A stretch of 50,699 nt of DNA, taken from contig JACOSH010000212.1 of the NCBI GenBank assembly GCA_016178945.1, forward strand, positions 1 through 50,699, in the 5' to 3' direction. Positions 40,385 to 50,100 of this stretch are shown one piece after another; positions within the stretch are counted from its first letter, which is position 1, and the number at the start of each line of letters is the position of its first letter. The position numbers and the translations under genes were made by a program. The stretch comes from Acidobacteriota bacterium. GTDB taxonomy: Bacteria; Acidobacteriota; Terriglobia; Bryobacterales; Bryobacteraceae. The notes beneath the pieces were generated by a model, which had not been told where the DNA came from, made no database searches, and saw only the letters and a list, made by a program, of their open reading frames with translations.

Positions 40385-41947
40385 TTACATCTCTCCTTTC
40401 CGCAGCCGGTCCGCGATGTGATCGGCGGCGCGAGCGGCCAGCGCCATCATGGTGTGGGTCGGGTTTTTCTCCGATGCCGACGGGAAGACGCTGCCATCGA
40501 CCACGTAGAGGTTGGGCACGTCGTGGGTGCGGCAGCCGGCGTTCACCACCGACGTGCGAGGGTCCGTTCCCATCCGGCAGCCGCCCAGCTCGTGGTTGGT
40601 GCTCGGCTCGGCGGATACGGACTGGATTTCGGCGCCGGCCGAGCGTAGGATCTCGACCGACCAGCGCGTCATGTCATGGAAAATCTTCCGGTCGTTCTCG
40701 CCCCAGACGTACTGCCGGCGGGCCAGCGGCAGGCCGAACCGGTCCCGTTTGCCGTAATCCAGGTCGATATAGCTCTGTTTGTTGGGCAGCATCTCGCCGT
40801 ACGGCGAAAAGGTCAGGAAGGCCGGATAGCGCTCCTTGATCGACTGCTTGTAGGCCTTGCCAAACCCAGGCATCGCGCGCGCCCAGCCGACCGACCGCCG
40901 GTTCTGGTAGTTGAACTGGATACCGAAACTCCGGGCGTAATCCCGCTTGCGCTGGTGCATGAAGGAGGGCACGTAGGCGTGATCCAGAAAGCCCTCGTCG
41001 TTGGCCGCCGGTTTGCCGATCAACTCCGTCAGGAAACACTGCACCCCGCCGGTGAAGTGCGGGATGAAGTTGCGGCCCAGCTCGCCGCTGGAGTTGGCCA
41101 GCCCGCTGGGATAGCGCGAGGACTTCGACATCAGCAGCAGCGCCACGCTCTGCACGCAGGCGCACGACACCACCACGCAGCGGGCGCGCAGCTCGCCCTC
41201 CGCCAGCGTCTCGCGGTGGAGGAAACGCGCGCCGGTCGCGCGGTTCTCTTCGCTGACGATTACTTCCCGCACCACCGAGTTGGGAAAGACTTCGAGCTTG
41301 CCGGTTTTCAGCGCGGGCTTCAGGTGCACATCGGCGGAATTGTACTTGGCCACCACGTCGCAGCCGGCCATGCAGTTGCCGCAGAAATGGCAGGCCGGGC
41401 GCGCGCCCCGCGCCACCGAGAGCGTCGACTTGCGGACGTGGATGACGTTGATTCCGAGCTTGGCCGCGCCGCGCTGCACGATCTTGTCGCTGCACTTCAT
41501 GGGCACGGGCGGCAGGAAGATGCCGTCGGGGAGGTCGGGAAGACCGTCCCGGTTGCCGCACACGCCGACCTCGCGTTCCACCTGGTCGTAATAGGGGGCC
41601 AGATCCGGGTAATCGATGGGCCAGTCTTCGCCCGCGCCATCGATCGAGCGGCCTTTGAAATCGCGATGGCTATAGCGCCAGGCCACTGCATTCCAGGTGA
41701 GGCTCTTGCCGCCGACGCCGCGGCTGCGCTCGCTGTCGAACCCCGGCACACCGGGCTTCATGGTCGGGATGTGGCGGTTGGGAAAGTCGAAGGGCATGGC
41801 GTGCGTATTGAACGCCGTGCGCGTGTCCACGACCGGGCCGCCTTCCACGACGGCGACGTCGACCCCGAGATGCGCCAGGTGCGCCGCCAGCGTGCCGCCG
41901 GAGGGACCCGAACCGGCCACCAGCACGTCGTAGATTTTCTGAGGCAT
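40385..41947 (-). CDS. GMC family oxidoreductase (FAD-dependent dehydrogenase alpha subunit)
   Basis: DVLVAGSGPSGGTLAAHLAHLGVDVAVVEGG; CHFCGNCMAGCD; STNHELGGCRMGTDPRTSVVNAGCRTHDVPNLYVVDGSVFPSASEKNPTHTMMALAARAADHI. Confidence 0.94.
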   Translation of the reverse strand: MPQKIYDVLVAGSGPSGGTLAAHLAHLGVDVAVVEGGPVVDTRTAFNTHAMPFDFPNRHIPTMKPGVPGFDSERSRGVGGKSLTWNAVAWRYSHRDFKGRSIDGAGEDWPIDYPDLAPYYDQVEREVGVCGNRDGLPDLPDGIFLPPVPMKCSDKIVQRGAAKLGINVIHVRKSTLSVARGARPACHFCGNCMAGCDVVAKYNSADVHLKPALKTGKLEVFPNSVVREVIVSEENRATGARFLHRETLAEGELRARCVVVSCACVQSVALLLMSKSSRYPSGLANSSGELGRNFIPHFTGGVQCFLTELIGKPAANDEGFLDHAYVPSFMHQRKRDYARSFGIQFNYQNRRSVGWARAMPGFGKAYKQSIKERYPAFLTFSPYGEMLPNKQSYIDLDYGKRDRFGLPLARRQYVWGENDRKIFHDMTRWSVEILRSAGAEIQSVSAEPSTNHELGGCRMGTDPRTSVVNAGCRTHDVPNLYVVDGSVFPSASEKNPTHTMMALAARAADHIADRLRKGEM

Positions 41948-41979
41948 GGCGCTTGCCCATTATCTCGCAACGCGCCGCC

Positions 41980-42387
41980 CTACATCCGGTACAGCATCCA
42001 GTAGACGACCACGCCGGTGACGCTGACGTACAGCCAGATGGGCAGCGTCCAGCGGGCGATCTTACGGTGGCGGTCGAAGCGCTGCTGGAGTGCGCGGCTC
42101 AAGGTGATCAGCGCCAGGGGTGGGACGGCCGCGGCCAGGCAGGTGTGGGTCGCCAGAATGGTCAGGTAGATGCCGCGGATCGCGCCGGTCTTCTGGAATC
42201 GCACCGAGCCCACCTGGAAGTGATACACCAGGTAGCAGATCAGGAACAGCGTAGAGGTCGTGAAGGCCGCCAGCATCGTCCTCTTGTGCGCGGCGATGTT
42301 GCCGCGGCGGATAAAGGCGTAGCCGGCCAACAGCAGCACCGTGGAGGTCGCGTTCAGAGCGGCGTTGACGGAGGGAAGAACGTTCAC
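41980..42387 (-). CDS. DUF420 family membrane protein (CtaM-like)
   Basis: VNVLPSVNAALNATSTVLLLAGYAFIRRGNIAAHKRTMLAAFTTSTLFLICYLVYHFQVG...; GTG start; next to sco. Confidence 0.85.
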   Translation of the reverse strand: MNVLPSVNAALNATSTVLLLAGYAFIRRGNIAAHKRTMLAAFTTSTLFLICYLVYHFQVGSVRFQKTGAIRGIYLTILATHTCLAAAVPPLALITLSRALQQRFDRHRKIARWTLPIWLYVSVTGVVVYWMLYRM

Positions 42388-42935
42388 GAGGGTTCCTGCA
42401 GCAGTCGCTTGATGTCGGTCAGCAGACGCTGGATGGGAGAGTCCTCGTCGGTGCCGTAGTAGCCGCGGATGCGGCCGCGGCCATCGACCAGGACCAGCCG
42501 GGTGCTGTGGTTGAGGCTGCCGTCGACGCTGCCCAGCTTGAACGCCTCGCGCTTCAGATGGTGCAGCGCTTCCGCGCCACCGGTGAGAAAGCGCCAGCGC
42601 TCCGGCTGCGCGTGGTTGCGCCGGGCGTAGGCGGCGAGCACCTCGGGGGTGTCGCGCTGCGGGTCCACCGTCATCGAGACGAGCCGCACCTGCGGCAGGT
42701 TGGCCGTGAGGGTCTGGAGCTGGCGCATCAGCGAAGTCATGCGCGGGCAGGGGCCGGTACACGTGGTGTAAATAAAATCCGCTACCCAGACGCGGCCGTC
42801 CAGGGTTCGGCTCTCAAAGGCATGGCCGGTCTCGGCGGTCAGGGTGAAGCCGGGAATCTGGCCGTAAACTGGCAAAGGGCGCTGCGGGGAGCAGGCCAGA
42901 AGCAGGACCACGACAAGAAACAGGGCAGTTTTCAA
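42384..42935 (-). CDS. SCO1/SenC-family copper chaperone (second paralog)
   Basis: VADFIYTTCTGPCPRMTSLMRQL (CxxxC), MTVDPQRDTPEVLAAYARR, GSLNHSTRLVLVDG; probable TTG start overlapping the ABC permease stop. Confidence 0.9.
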   Translation of the reverse strand: MKTALFLVVVLLLACSPQRPLPVYGQIPGFTLTAETGHAFESRTLDGRVWVADFIYTTCTGPCPRMTSLMRQLQTLTANLPQVRLVSMTVDPQRDTPEVLAAYARRNHAQPERWRFLTGGAEALHHLKREAFKLGSVDGSLNHSTRLVLVDGRGRIRGYYGTDEDSPIQRLLTDIKRLLQEPS

Positions 42936-43684
42936 CCCACGTTCCTCACGCTCTTGCGGTTGGCCAGTACCACCGATGCCGCCAGCAGCGCCAGTCCAAA
43001 CGCCGTCGTCACCGCGAACCCCGCCGCCAGCGAGGGCTCGGCCGGATCCGGCGCCTCCGCCAGCAGCCCGCGCAGCAGTGAAAGCGAATAGGTAAGCGGA
43101 TTCACCCACATGATGGCGCGAATCCATCCATGCGCGCTGGCGATCGAGAACACCGCGCCCGACACCAGCCACATGGGCATCATCAGGAGGTTCATCACGG
43201 CATGGTAGCCTTGCGAGGAATCGAACTTCCAGGCAAAGAAAAATCCCATCGCCGACAGCGCGAGCGCGATCAGAAACAGCGCCCCGGCGACCTCCAGCAG
43301 TTGCAGCAGGCCCGGATGAAAACCCGCTACCGGCGCGAAAACCAGCAGGATCGCGCCCTGGATCCAGGCCAAGGTGGCCGCCCCCAGCGTCTTGCCCAGC
43401 ACCAGGCTGGCGCGCGACGCCGGCGACACCAGCATCGACAACAGGAACCCCTCCCGGCGGTCCTCAATGATCGAAATAGTCGAGAAGATCGCCGAGAACA
43501 TGACGGTCAGGACAATCGTGCCCGGAAAAAAGAATCGAGGTCCCTGCTCCCCGGAGCCAAACCCGATCACCAGCCAGAAAATCAACGGCGAGGCCACCAC
43601 GCCGAGCACGCGGCTTTTCTGACGCCAGAAGTGGTAGAGCTCGCGCTGCCACAGGGTCGCCACCGGCAGGAGGAACCTTACCAT
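42932..43684 (-). CDS. ABC-2 type transporter permease
   Basis: 250 aa, six hydrophobic segments; IEDRREGFLLSMLVSPASRASLVLGKTLGAA; LRGLLAE. Confidence 0.9.
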   Translation of the reverse strand: MVRFLLPVATLWQRELYHFWRQKSRVLGVVASPLIFWLVIGFGSGEQGPRFFFPGTIVLTVMFSAIFSTISIIEDRREGFLLSMLVSPASRASLVLGKTLGAATLAWIQGAILLVFAPVAGFHPGLLQLLEVAGALFLIALALSAMGFFFAWKFDSSQGYHAVMNLLMMPMWLVSGAVFSIASAHGWIRAIMWVNPLTYSLSLLRGLLAEAPDPAEPSLAAGFAVTTAFGLALLAASVVLANRKSVRNVG

Positions 43685-44589
43685 AGCGACGCCCCCGTCT
43701 CGTGCACGAAGACGTCCTCCAGGGTCGGCTTGTGCAGCGCCACGGACTCGATGAGGCCGGGAAAGGCCTCGACCACTTCGGTGATGAAGCGGTGTCCGTT
43801 GGCGATCTCGATGCGCAGCGTGGCATCGACCGTCGAGGGCTGGACGTGAAAGCGGGCGGCGATTTGCGGGCCCAGCGTGGCGGGCTGGGCCGTTTCCAGC
43901 ACTACGACGTCGCCGCCGATTCGCGCCTTGAGTTGCGCCGGAGTGCCCTCGGCCACCACCCGGCCCGCGTGCAACAGCAGCAGGCGGTCGCAGCGCTCGG
44001 CCTCATCGAGGATGTGGCTGGTGAGCAGGATGGTCACGCCTTCGCGGTCGCGCAGCTCGCTCACGTACTGCGACAGCTCGCGGCGGGCGCCGGGGTCGAG
44101 GCCCGTCGACGCTTCGTCCATCAGCAGCAGGACGGGCCGATGCAGCAGACCCTTGGCGATCTCGACCCTCCGCTTGAGGCCGCCGGAGAGCGTTTCCACC
44201 AGGTCGCCGGCCCGCGACGCGATGCCCAGCCGCCCGGTGACCTCGCCGATCCTCTGGCGCAGCGCGCTGCCCGAGAGGCCGTGCAGATGACCTTGCGCGC
44301 GCAGGTTCTCGGCGACCGTCATCTTCTTGTCCAGGCTCTGCGATTGAAAGACCACGCCAATCCGGCGGCGGACATTCTCCGGAGACCGGTCCACATCGTG
44401 TCCGGCCACAACCGCCCGTCCCCCGGAAGGCGCCATCAACGTCGACAGAATGCGAAACAGCGTCGACTTGCCGCCGCCGTTAGGACCGAGCAAACCGAAG
44501 ATCTCGCCTTCCCTCACCTGGAAGGTCACGCCGGCGAGCGCCACGCGTTCGCCGTAACGATGGCTCAGATTGTCGACGGTGACGATCAC
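43678..44589 (-). CDS. ABC transporter ATP-binding protein
   Basis: GLLGPNGGGKSTLFRIL, LSGGLKRRVEIAKGLLHRPVLLLMDEASTGLDP; GTG start; overlaps permease. Confidence 0.94.
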   Translation of the reverse strand: MIVTVDNLSHRYGERVALAGVTFQVREGEIFGLLGPNGGGKSTLFRILSTLMAPSGGRAVVAGHDVDRSPENVRRRIGVVFQSQSLDKKMTVAENLRAQGHLHGLSGSALRQRIGEVTGRLGIASRAGDLVETLSGGLKRRVEIAKGLLHRPVLLLMDEASTGLDPGARRELSQYVSELRDREGVTILLTSHILDEAERCDRLLLLHAGRVVAEGTPAQLKARIGGDVVVLETAQPATLGPQIAARFHVQPSTVDATLRIEIANGHRFITEVVEAFPGLIESVALHKPTLEDVFVHETGASLW

Positions 44590-45437
44590 AGGGCCGGGCG
44601 GTCCAGCAGCATCAGCCCGTAAATCATCGGAAGATACACCACCGAAGCGAGCAGGACGCCGCGGGCCCGCAGGATCGTGCGGTCGAACACCACACGCAGG
44701 CCATAGTAAAGATAGAGCAGCCCCAGTCCCAACGCGCCGAATAAGTAGAGCTTGCCTGTCATCCCCAGCAGGCTCGGCGCGATACTCACCGGGATCAGGG
44801 CCAACGAATAGAGGACGATCTGGCGGGCCGTGGATTGGCCGCTGGGCTCGACCACCGGCAGCATGAGGATGCCGGCGCGGGCGTAATCTTCGCGATACAT
44901 CCAAGCGATGGCCAGGAAGTGCGGGAACTGCCACAGAAACAGGATCGCGAACAGCACCCAGGCCTCCGCGGTCAGAGCGCCGCGCGCGGCGGCGAATCCG
45001 ATCATGGGGGGCATCGCCCCGGGGAAAGCGCCCACCAGCGTCGACAGGTGCGTGCGCTGTTTCAGCGGGGTGTAGAGGAACAAGTAACTGGTGAGCGTGA
45101 ACAGTCCCAGCAGCCCGGTCAGCAGATTGAGGCCGATCGCCAGCTCGGCGAAACCGAGCGCCGACAGCGCGGACCCGAAGGCCAGCGCGCGGCCCGGAGT
45201 GACGCGCCCGGTCGGGAGAGGCCGCCTGGCCGTTCGCCGCATCTTGGCGTCGGCTTCGCGCTCGTACCATTGGTTGAGCGCGGCCGTGCCGGATGCGATC
45301 AGCGCGGTGCCGAGCACCGTATGGAGAATCGGCAGGAGTAACCAGCCGCCCTGGTGCCCGAAAAAGTAGCCGACCGCCGCACTCATGAGGATGAGCCAGG
45401 TGACGTTGGGCTTGGTGAGCTCGATGTAATCCTTCAT
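44586..45437 (-). CDS. ctaB: Protoheme IX farnesyltransferase (heme O synthase)
   Basis: YIELTKPNVTWLILMSAAVGYF; AALNQWYEREADAKMRRTARRPLPTGRVTP. Confidence 0.95.
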   Translation of the reverse strand: MKDYIELTKPNVTWLILMSAAVGYFFGHQGGWLLLPILHTVLGTALIASGTAALNQWYEREADAKMRRTARRPLPTGRVTPGRALAFGSALSALGFAELAIGLNLLTGLLGLFTLTSYLFLYTPLKQRTHLSTLVGAFPGAMPPMIGFAAARGALTAEAWVLFAILFLWQFPHFLAIAWMYREDYARAGILMLPVVEPSGQSTARQIVLYSLALIPVSIAPSLLGMTGKLYLFGALGLGLLYLYYGLRVVFDRTILRARGVLLASVVYLPMIYGLMLLDRPAL

Positions 45438-46318
45438 GAGTTGGCCGGAAGCGCTTCCGGAATCGTGGGACAGGCCGATACCCGTCCGGCATAACGAAAA
45501 ACCTGGATCCCAGTTAGGATACTACAGGCCAGAGTCATCGCGCCAAGGGCGACATGCGCGGAGGTGAAGACGACCATCACTTTCATGGGTTGCGGCGCGT
45601 CCACGGTGGCGATCCGGCTCATGTACGCCGCGATCCCCAGGAAGACCTGCGCGAAGGTGATCGTGACCAGCGCCAGCGCCGGAGTGCGCAACTGGCCGTG
45701 GCCGGAGTGGCGCATCAGAATCCGGGTGACCAGCCACAACACCATCCCCGTGGTCACCGGCGCCCAGGCGATATGCGCCAGCGCGCCCAGCGCTTTGTGC
45801 CGCGCCGCCGCGCCCAGCGCCAGTTGGATGAACACGGAAACCGGCGCGGCCAGCGCCAGCCGGTGCAGCCCGGGATCTTCCACATTGGGGCCGCCGCGCC
45901 GCCAGGCCGGAGAGGTGAACCAGGCGATGGCCACTGTGGTCGAAAAGAATAACTCGGCCAGACAGGCGTGGCCGATGCTGACCGGTTTGGGCTGCAGGAG
46001 GAGCACCGTGATTCCGCCGAGCAGGCCCTGCGCCACCACCGCGCCTAACGCGCTCCAGCCCAGAATGCGCAGCCAGGGGCGCGTCTCCACGCGCGCGATC
46101 CACACCGCCAGGATGAGGGTAAGAAAACCGACCGTGGTGGCCACCATGCGGTGGCCGTGCTCCCAGAAGATGCCGCCCTCCATCTTGGGCATGAGCTGGC
46201 CATAGGAAAGCGGCCAATCGGGAACAGAGAGCCCCGCGTCGTTGCTGGTGACCAACGCGCCGGCTACCACCAGGAGCAGCGTCGAACAGGCGACCAGCAC
46301 CGAGAACCGGTGTAGCAT
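45434..46318 (-). CDS. ctaA: Heme A synthase (COX15/CtaA family)
   Basis: LVVAGALVTSNDAGLSVPDWPLSYGQLMPKMEGGIFWEHGHRMVATTVGFLTL; overlaps ctaB start. Confidence 0.92.
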   Translation of the reverse strand: MLHRFSVLVACSTLLLVVAGALVTSNDAGLSVPDWPLSYGQLMPKMEGGIFWEHGHRMVATTVGFLTLILAVWIARVETRPWLRILGWSALGAVVAQGLLGGITVLLLQPKPVSIGHACLAELFFSTTVAIAWFTSPAWRRGGPNVEDPGLHRLALAAPVSVFIQLALGAAARHKALGALAHIAWAPVTTGMVLWLVTRILMRHSGHGQLRTPALALVTITFAQVFLGIAAYMSRIATVDAPQPMKVMVVFTSAHVALGAMTLACSILTGIQVFRYAGRVSACPTIPEALPANS

Positions 46319-46332
46319 AACCTCGGGATGCG

Positions 46333-46353
46333 GGGCAGGCCGAGGGCCTGCCC
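46333..46353. repeat. Compact perfect hairpin GGGCAGGCC-GAG-GGCCTGCCC
   Basis: 9-bp perfect stem, 3-nt loop, in the 42-bp gap between the cupredoxin-like gene and ctaA. Confidence 0.8.
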
Positions 46354-46360
46354 TACAGGC

Positions 46361-47134
46361 CTACCCTTTGAACTCGAAGTCGACCGCCTTGGACTCCTTG
46401 GCCTCGACTTTCACTTTCTGCTCCATCGCGCCGTACTTCTCGTGCCAGGCCTCGATGGTGTACTCGCCCGGTGGCAGCCCTTTCAGGGTGAATGCGCCGT
46501 CCTCGCCGGTCACGGCGAAGAACGGATGGTTCACCACTCCGATGTAGCTCTTCATCCAGGGGTGCACGTTGCACTTCACCGGGATCATGACCTCCTCGCG
46601 CGCGAACTGCTTGATCTTCTTGTCGCCCTTGGGAGGCTGGGATTCGTTCCACTCGCGATTCACTTTCGGCAGCGGGTGGATGTTATGGTTGGTCGGATCG
46701 CTGTTGGTGACCTCGATGTCCTGCCCCGCGCGCACGCCGAGCATGTGGGGCCTGTACATGCAGCCCGACTGGTCGAGCGCGACCGTGTTGGACGCGGCGG
46801 GCCACTGCCGATCGGGCAATCCCGCCTTCACCCAAACGAACGTGTAGCGCAGCGTGCCGTTGTCGTTGACCACCGCTTCCTCGGACTTCTGCGGAGTGGA
46901 ATGCGCCCGCGCGCAAGCCGGCGTGGCTTCCATGCTGATGGTCTTGGCCGTGGGCTTGGCCCCGCTGAAGGCGACCTTGCCCGTAACGGTAGCCGCGTTA
47001 GCGTCATCGACCGGCGCCGCCGCCGGAGCCGCGGCCGGTGCTTCCGCTTTCTTCTCTTCCTTCTTTTCCCCGCCTCCGCAGCCGTTCAACATCAGGGCCG
47101 CGGCGACTCCCAAACTAATCCAGAACTTCTTCAT
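46361..47134 (-). CDS. Cupredoxin-like lipoprotein with carboxypeptidase-regulatory-like segment
   Basis: Lipobox LMLNGC; TNHNIH and CNVHPWM candidate copper ligands; GEDGAFTLKGLPPGEYTIEAWHEKYG. Confidence 0.75.
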   Translation of the reverse strand: MKKFWISLGVAAALMLNGCGGGEKKEEKKAEAPAAAPAAAPVDDANAATVTGKVAFSGAKPTAKTISMEATPACARAHSTPQKSEEAVVNDNGTLRYTFVWVKAGLPDRQWPAASNTVALDQSGCMYRPHMLGVRAGQDIEVTNSDPTNHNIHPLPKVNREWNESQPPKGDKKIKQFAREEVMIPVKCNVHPWMKSYIGVVNHPFFAVTGEDGAFTLKGLPPGEYTIEAWHEKYGAMEQKVKVEAKESKAVDFEFKG

Positions 47135-47161
47135 ATTCAGTATGCCTCTCCTCTATTTGAA

Positions 47162-50100
47162 TCACCGGCCGGCTCCCGCGCCGGCGCTGGCGCGCAGACG
47201 GTTGAGCTCCTCCGGCGTGAACTGGAACATGTAGCGGACCAGCAAGTCCGCGTGATCCTTCTTGTAGCCCTCGAAACTGGCGGGCGTGGGGCCGGCGAAT
47301 ACCCAGCGGTCGCCTTGCTTGGCAAACAGGCCCGAGGGCATGGCCGTGCCCGGGGCCATGCGCGCCGGATCCAGCATCCAGCGTTTGGTCCAACCGGGCT
47401 TCAACCTCTCCTTGGCGAAGAGAAAATTAGGCGCCGTGGCCCGCTTGTCGCGGTTCGGATCGCCGGTGGCGTGACACTTCAGACAAGGCGCTCCTTCGCT
47501 CGAAAACAGGGCCCGGGCCATGGAACGCTCTTGCTCGCTCAGCGGATCCAGCTTCTGCGCGATATACGGCTGCGCCTGCGACGAGAGCGCTTCGAAGAAC
47601 CGGACCAGCTTCCGCAGCTCTCCGTCGGAGAAGTGGAAGGTCGGCATCCGCACCTTCAGGTATTGTCGCACACCGTTGCGGTCCTGATCCTTCTCCGACA
47701 GCGATGGGTTGTTCAGGAAGCGCATCAGCCAGACCGGATCGACGCGCGCGCCCTCGCCCACCAGGCTCGGCGGCCGCTGCTCCTTCCAGTCAGGATCCTG
47801 GTAACGGGGCAGGACCTCGAACAACGTGTTCTGTCCCACGCGCACGCGGTGGCACCCCATGCAGTTGTACTTGCGTACGATCCACCAGCCCTCGACGATG
47901 TCCTGGCGCTGGTCGCTGGGCGCGTAATGATAGCGGGCCGGGATGTTCGGCTCCACCGAACCCAGCAGGAAGGTCGCGACGGCGTCAATCTCCTCCTTGC
48001 CGAGATTGAAGTTGGGCATCTTCAGCCGCTCCAGCTTGTTGGGCTTCTCCTTGCCCTCGTCGTACACGGCCGGGTCCTTCAGCTTGTGCTCGAAGAAGCC
48101 CTTGTGCGTGTACCAGCCCTCTTTCTCGGCCTTGTGGCCGAGCAGCGCGAAGTCCAGGCGCTCGATCGGTTTGGACCCTTCCCGGGTCAGCTCCGTGCCG
48201 ATGCGCTGTTCCTCCTCCAGTCCCGCGATCTCGTGGCAGGCGGCGCACCCGTAGTTCTTTACCAGGAACAAACCGCGGGGCTTCAGCTTGGGATCTTCCA
48301 GAAAATCGGCCGAGGCGTAAGATTCATCCCTCGTGCGGGTCATCAGGTAGCTGGCGATGTTGCGGGCCTCTTCCGTGGTCAGCCGCAGGCTGGGCATGGG
48401 GGTCATGTTCTCCACCACCAGCTCATGGCCGCCAATGGGAGACTGGGAGTGCTCGACGTCGAACACGAACGGCACGCCCGCCTTCTTGTAATCTTCTTCG
48501 GAGAGATCGCGCTTCTCGATCGGATCGTAGGGAAGCGTGCGCTCGCGCGGATTGTGCACCCAGCGCACCAGGTAATCGTAGTTGACCTTCTCGCCGACGC
48601 GGCTCAGATTGGCGGCGAACGTCCCGCCCTGCTTCTGGCCGCCCTCGCCCATGGAGTGGCAGGCCATGCAGCCGCGCGTCTCGAAGGACTCCTTGCCCTT
48701 CTCCGGATCGCCCTTGGCTTGTGGGGCCAGCTTGCCGGTCACGCCCGACTGCCAGACGAACGCGGCGATGGCGCGGACTTCGTCTTTATCCAGCCGGAAG
48801 GTGGGCATCTTGGTCCCGGCTCGCCAGTGGTTGGGATTCTCGATCCAGACCGGCAGCCATTCCTTGCGCAGCTTCATCCGGACTTCCTTGAGGTTCGGTC
48901 CGACCTTCTTGATCTCCCGCAGCAGGTTCTTGGACCGCATGTCGAGCTGCTCGATCCGGGCGTCCAGGCCCGAGGACCGGACCTTCAGATTCTCGGCCAG
49001 CGCATACAGCCGCTGCGCTTCGCTGTTGTCCTTGGTCTTGTCGGCCTTGGCGATGCTGAATCCCGACTCGCGCTCCCACTCCGCCTTCTGGGACTCGTGC
49101 TGCCGGATCTGCTGGTAAACGCCGTCCAACTCGTCCTTCTCCCGGTCGTAGCCCTCATAGCGGTGGCAGCCGCGGCAGCCCCGGTTGCGGAAGATCTCCC
49201 GGCCCTCGTTCAGGCGGTCGGCCATCTCGGTGACCACTTCCCGGTAATGGCACTGCTGGCAGCCCGCCTCGAAGTTCTCGCGGTAGTGCATCGGCCACAG
49301 CCAGTATTTATGGCGCCCGTGGCCCTTTTCCTCGCTGGACGTGGCGATGCCGTTCCCACCGTGACAGGGGCTGCATCCGAACTTTTCCGGATCGTGGATC
49401 TTGAGCAGCTCGCGGTTGGGATGGCTGGTGAACATCCCCTCGCCACCCATGGAAGCCCTGGTCAGCACGACCGGCTCGCGCGCGCCCAGGTGGCAGGACT
49501 CGCAGCGGTCCACCAGGTCGACGTCCCGCACGTGAATCTGGCGGATTCGGATGTCGAAACTCCTCACCTTGTTCTCGAGGCCGTTCAGGACATCCGTGGA
49601 AGCCTCGGCCATCCGGTCGGACAGGTATTGATCGCGCTTGGCGCGCAGCTCGGTGGCCGGCTTGAGCAGGTCCACGCGCTCCTGGAGGCGCTTGGCTTTC
49701 TGGGTCTTCCAGGCGTCCAGGCCGGCCTCCATCCGGGCGTATTGGTACTCGACCTTCTCCTCGGTTCCGTCCGCTTTCGGAAGGTTCACCGTGACCGCGC
49801 GCTGCTTGATCTTCTCGATGTCGGCGCGGATGGAGTTCTTGGCCGCCTCGCCGGAAGCGGTTTCGATCTTGTAGGTCAGGGCGACGATCTCGGCCCGCGA
49901 CTCCTGGAACTTCTCGTTCAGCGCCAGGATGCGCGGCACCAGCGTGAGATTCACCTCGTCGTCGATCGCCTTCACCTTGGCCATCACGGCGCTCTCGGCC
50001 GCTTTCATCTCGCGGTCGAGCCGCTGGTACTCGGAGGTGGCTTTGATCTTCTGCTCGACCTCGGCGCCGGCCGGCTTCTCCTTCTTCAAGAAGGCGGAAT

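Noticed and set aside
41980-42762. 260-aa ORF as an extended DUF420 protein
   Set aside because: Upstream half is an out-of-frame read of the sco gene; DUF420 product likely starts at GTG 42387
43678-45492. 604-aa ORF as a fusion of a novel domain with the ABC ATPase
   Set aside because: Upstream half is an out-of-frame read of ctaB; the ABC gene most likely starts at GTG 44589
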